From positions 1 to 26,140 of the forward strand of contig JBKJVQ010000092.1 in assembly GCA_046717125.1 (NCBI GenBank): a DNA stretch of 26,140 nt, given 5' to 3'. The notes beneath the pieces were generated by a model, which was given only the letters and a program-made list of their open reading frames with translations, did not search any database and was not told the DNA's origin. The position numbers and the translations under genes are program-made. Shown one piece after another: positions 24,806 to 26,140 of this stretch. Position 1 is the stretch's first letter, and every line of letters begins with the position of its first letter. This DNA is from JBKJVQ01 sp046717125 (GTDB lineage: Bacteria > Pseudomonadota > Alphaproteobacteria > Rhizobiales > Methyloligellaceae).

Positions 24806-26140
24806 TTGCGTAAATTCCTGAAAAGCTGGCGACTGGGCCGGGACCTCCGCCTCCTGAACCTGAGGTTCAGGAACAGGTTTAGAGGCTTGCCGGACTGGCG
24901 CGCCGTGAAGGGCAAGAGCGCCGCCACCTGGGCCGAGGCGAAAGCGCGCGCATCCGGCCCGAAAGTGCTGATCGCGACCAATGTCGGCGCACATCTCGTC
25001 GCCAATACGCTGGATTCGACGCTCGCGGTGGGGTTGACGCTACGCGGCGCGCGCACCCACGGGCTCCTCTGCGACAAGGCGCTGCCCGCTTGCCTTGCCT
25101 GCGAGATGAACTGGTGGCCCGATCACGACCACTTCCTGCGCCACGGCCCGCAGCGCACGCTGTGCGGTCCCTGCTACGAACCCGCCGCGCGTATGTGGGA
25201 CGGACTGGGCATCCCGGTTCACCGCCTCGGCGCGACGCTCAATGCCGCCGAGCGGGAGCGCTGCTGGGCGATTGCGCGAACCATTCCGGCCGACGAGATG
25301 GATACGCTGGAGGAGAACAGCGTGCGCGTCGGCATGCATGCCCGCGCCGGCGCGCTACGCTATTTCGCGCGCGGCACACTCGACGACGAGCCGGAGGCCG
25401 AGCCGGTGCGCCGCCGCTATCTCGCGGCCTCCCTCATGGCCGCAAGCGCGCTCGACCGCCTGTTCGCGCGCGAGAAATTCGACGTGTGCGTCGCCCATCA
25501 CGGCATCTACGTGCCGCAGGGCATTCTCGTCGACATCGCCCGCAAGCACGGCACAAGGCTCGTGACTTGGAACATCGCCTATCGCGCCGGCAGCTTCATC
25601 TTCAGTCACGACGACACGTATCATTTCACGCTCATGACCGAGCCGGTCGCAGCCTGGACGAAACTTCCCTGGTCGCCGTCGCTGCAGACTTCGCTCGACG
25701 ACTATATGCGGGCGCGGGAGACAGGTGCGAAGGACTGGATCACCTATCAGGCCGCCGCGCCCCAGACGATCGGGGAGATCGCCGACCGCTACGGCATCGA
25801 TTTCTCGAAGCCGACGGTCGCGGCCTTCACCAATGTGCTCTGGGACGCGCAGGTGTTCTACCAGTCGAACGCCTTTCCCGACATGCTCGGTTGGCTGTTC
25901 GACACGATACGCTGGTTCGCAGCGCGGCCCGATCTCCAGCTCCTCATCCGCGTCCATCCCGCCGAAGTGAAGAATCCGCTGACCACGCGCCAGACCGCAA
26001 TCTCGGAGATCGCGCGCGCCTTCCCGACGCTCCCGCCGAACGTCTTCATCATCCCGCCCGACCAGTCGGCCAATTCCTACGTGCTCGCGCGCCATTCCAA
26101 TGCCGCCATCATCTACGGCACCAAGATGGGCGTGGAGCTC
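24806..26140 (+). CDS. Capsule-synthesis/GT-B-like protein, cut by the right edge
   Basis: An open frame of 445 codons runs off the window without a stop. It contains PKVLIATNVGAHLVANTLDSTLA, then a five-cysteine cluster (Cys 89, 96, 99, 120, 123, in LLCDKALPACLACE...TLCGPC), FDVCVAHHGIYVPQG, VAAFTNVLWDAQVFY, LLIRVHPAEVKNP and NSYVLARHSNAAIIYGTKMGVEL. The H-P-A-E and IYGTKMGVEL blocks are those of capsule polysaccharide biosynthesis proteins. No ATG lies in frame near the start. A TTG at 24806 is used, giving (M)RKFLKSWRLGRDLR. An out-of-frame ATG at 24801 would join with one added base, so a small deletion or sequencing error is possible. It is transcribed away from the MaoC-SDR gene across about 250 bases. 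Confidence 0.75.
   Translation, partial: MRKFLKSWRLGRDLRLLNLRFRNRFRGLPDWRAVKGKSAATWAEAKARASGPKVLIATNVGAHLVANTLDSTLAVGLTLRGARTHGLLCDKALPACLACEMNWWPDHDHFLRHGPQRTLCGPCYEPAARMWDGLGIPVHRLGATLNAAERERCWAIARTIPADEMDTLEENSVRVGMHARAGALRYFARGTLDDEPEAEPVRRRYLAASLMAASALDRLFAREKFDVCVAHHGIYVPQGILVDIARKHGTRLVTWNIAYRAGSFIFSHDDTYHFTLMTEPVAAWTKLPWSPSLQTSLDDYMRARETGAKDWITYQAAAPQTIGEIADRYGIDFSKPTVAAFTNVLWDAQVFYQSNAFPDMLGWLFDTIRWFAARPDLQLLIRVHPAEVKNPLTTRQTAISEIARAFPTLPPNVFIIPPDQSANSYVLARHSNAAIIYGTKMGVEL

Overview
This is a GC-rich window with dense, Shine-Dalgarno-led genes and an alphaproteobacterial style of gene content. That assignment is inferred from composition and gene types, not from a marker gene. Almost the whole window is one surface-glycan (O-antigen, capsule or glycoprotein glycan) biosynthesis and export locus. 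It contains no integrase, transposase, CRISPR array or intact tRNA.

Layout. (1) 1-441, minus: the nearly complete start of a small secreted Cache-domain protein. Next to it, at 499-532, is an orphan tRNA 3' end (T-arm, acceptor strand and CCA), which looks like an old attachment site at the locus edge. (2) 612-4778, minus: a Wzt-like ABC ATPase, a Wzm-like permease, a sulfotransferase and a SAM methyltransferase. The ATPase has lost several catalytic signature residues. (3) 4928-6978, plus: a GT4 glycosyltransferase, then a ParB-like-fold gene broken by one extra base. (4) 7014-8702, minus: a double-GNAT N-acyltransferase preceded by a decayed methyltransferase remnant. (5) 8999-10318, plus: an intact zinc-binding methyltransferase. 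(6) 24551 down to 10424, minus: a long, tightly packed operon. Its order is MaoC-SDR fusion, FkbH-like protein, acyl carrier protein, zinc-binding methyltransferase, large glycosyltransferase-like protein, polysaccharide deacetylase, NeuC-type epimerase, NeuA-type CMP-sugar synthetase, NeuB-type nonulosonate synthase, a second large glycosyltransferase-like protein, and a frameshifted zinc-binding methyltransferase. (7) 24806 to the right edge, plus: the start of a capsule-synthesis-like protein.

How the parts may fit. NeuC, NeuB and NeuA make and activate a nonulosonic (sialic-acid-like) sugar. Dedicated glycosyltransferases add sugars. The sulfotransferase, deacetylase, methyltransferases and GNAT protein decorate the glycan, and the ABC pair exports it. 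The most unusual part is the FkbH / acyl carrier protein / MaoC-SDR / methyltransferase module in the same operon as the nonulosonate genes. It suggests that a short carrier-bound acyl group (for example a glyceryl- or hydroxyacyl-type unit, possibly O-methylated) is built and placed on the sugar. That link is inference. The repeated pairing of a zinc-binding methyltransferase with a ~580-residue glycosyltransferase-like protein, plus decayed copies, suggests a locus diversifying by duplication and loss.
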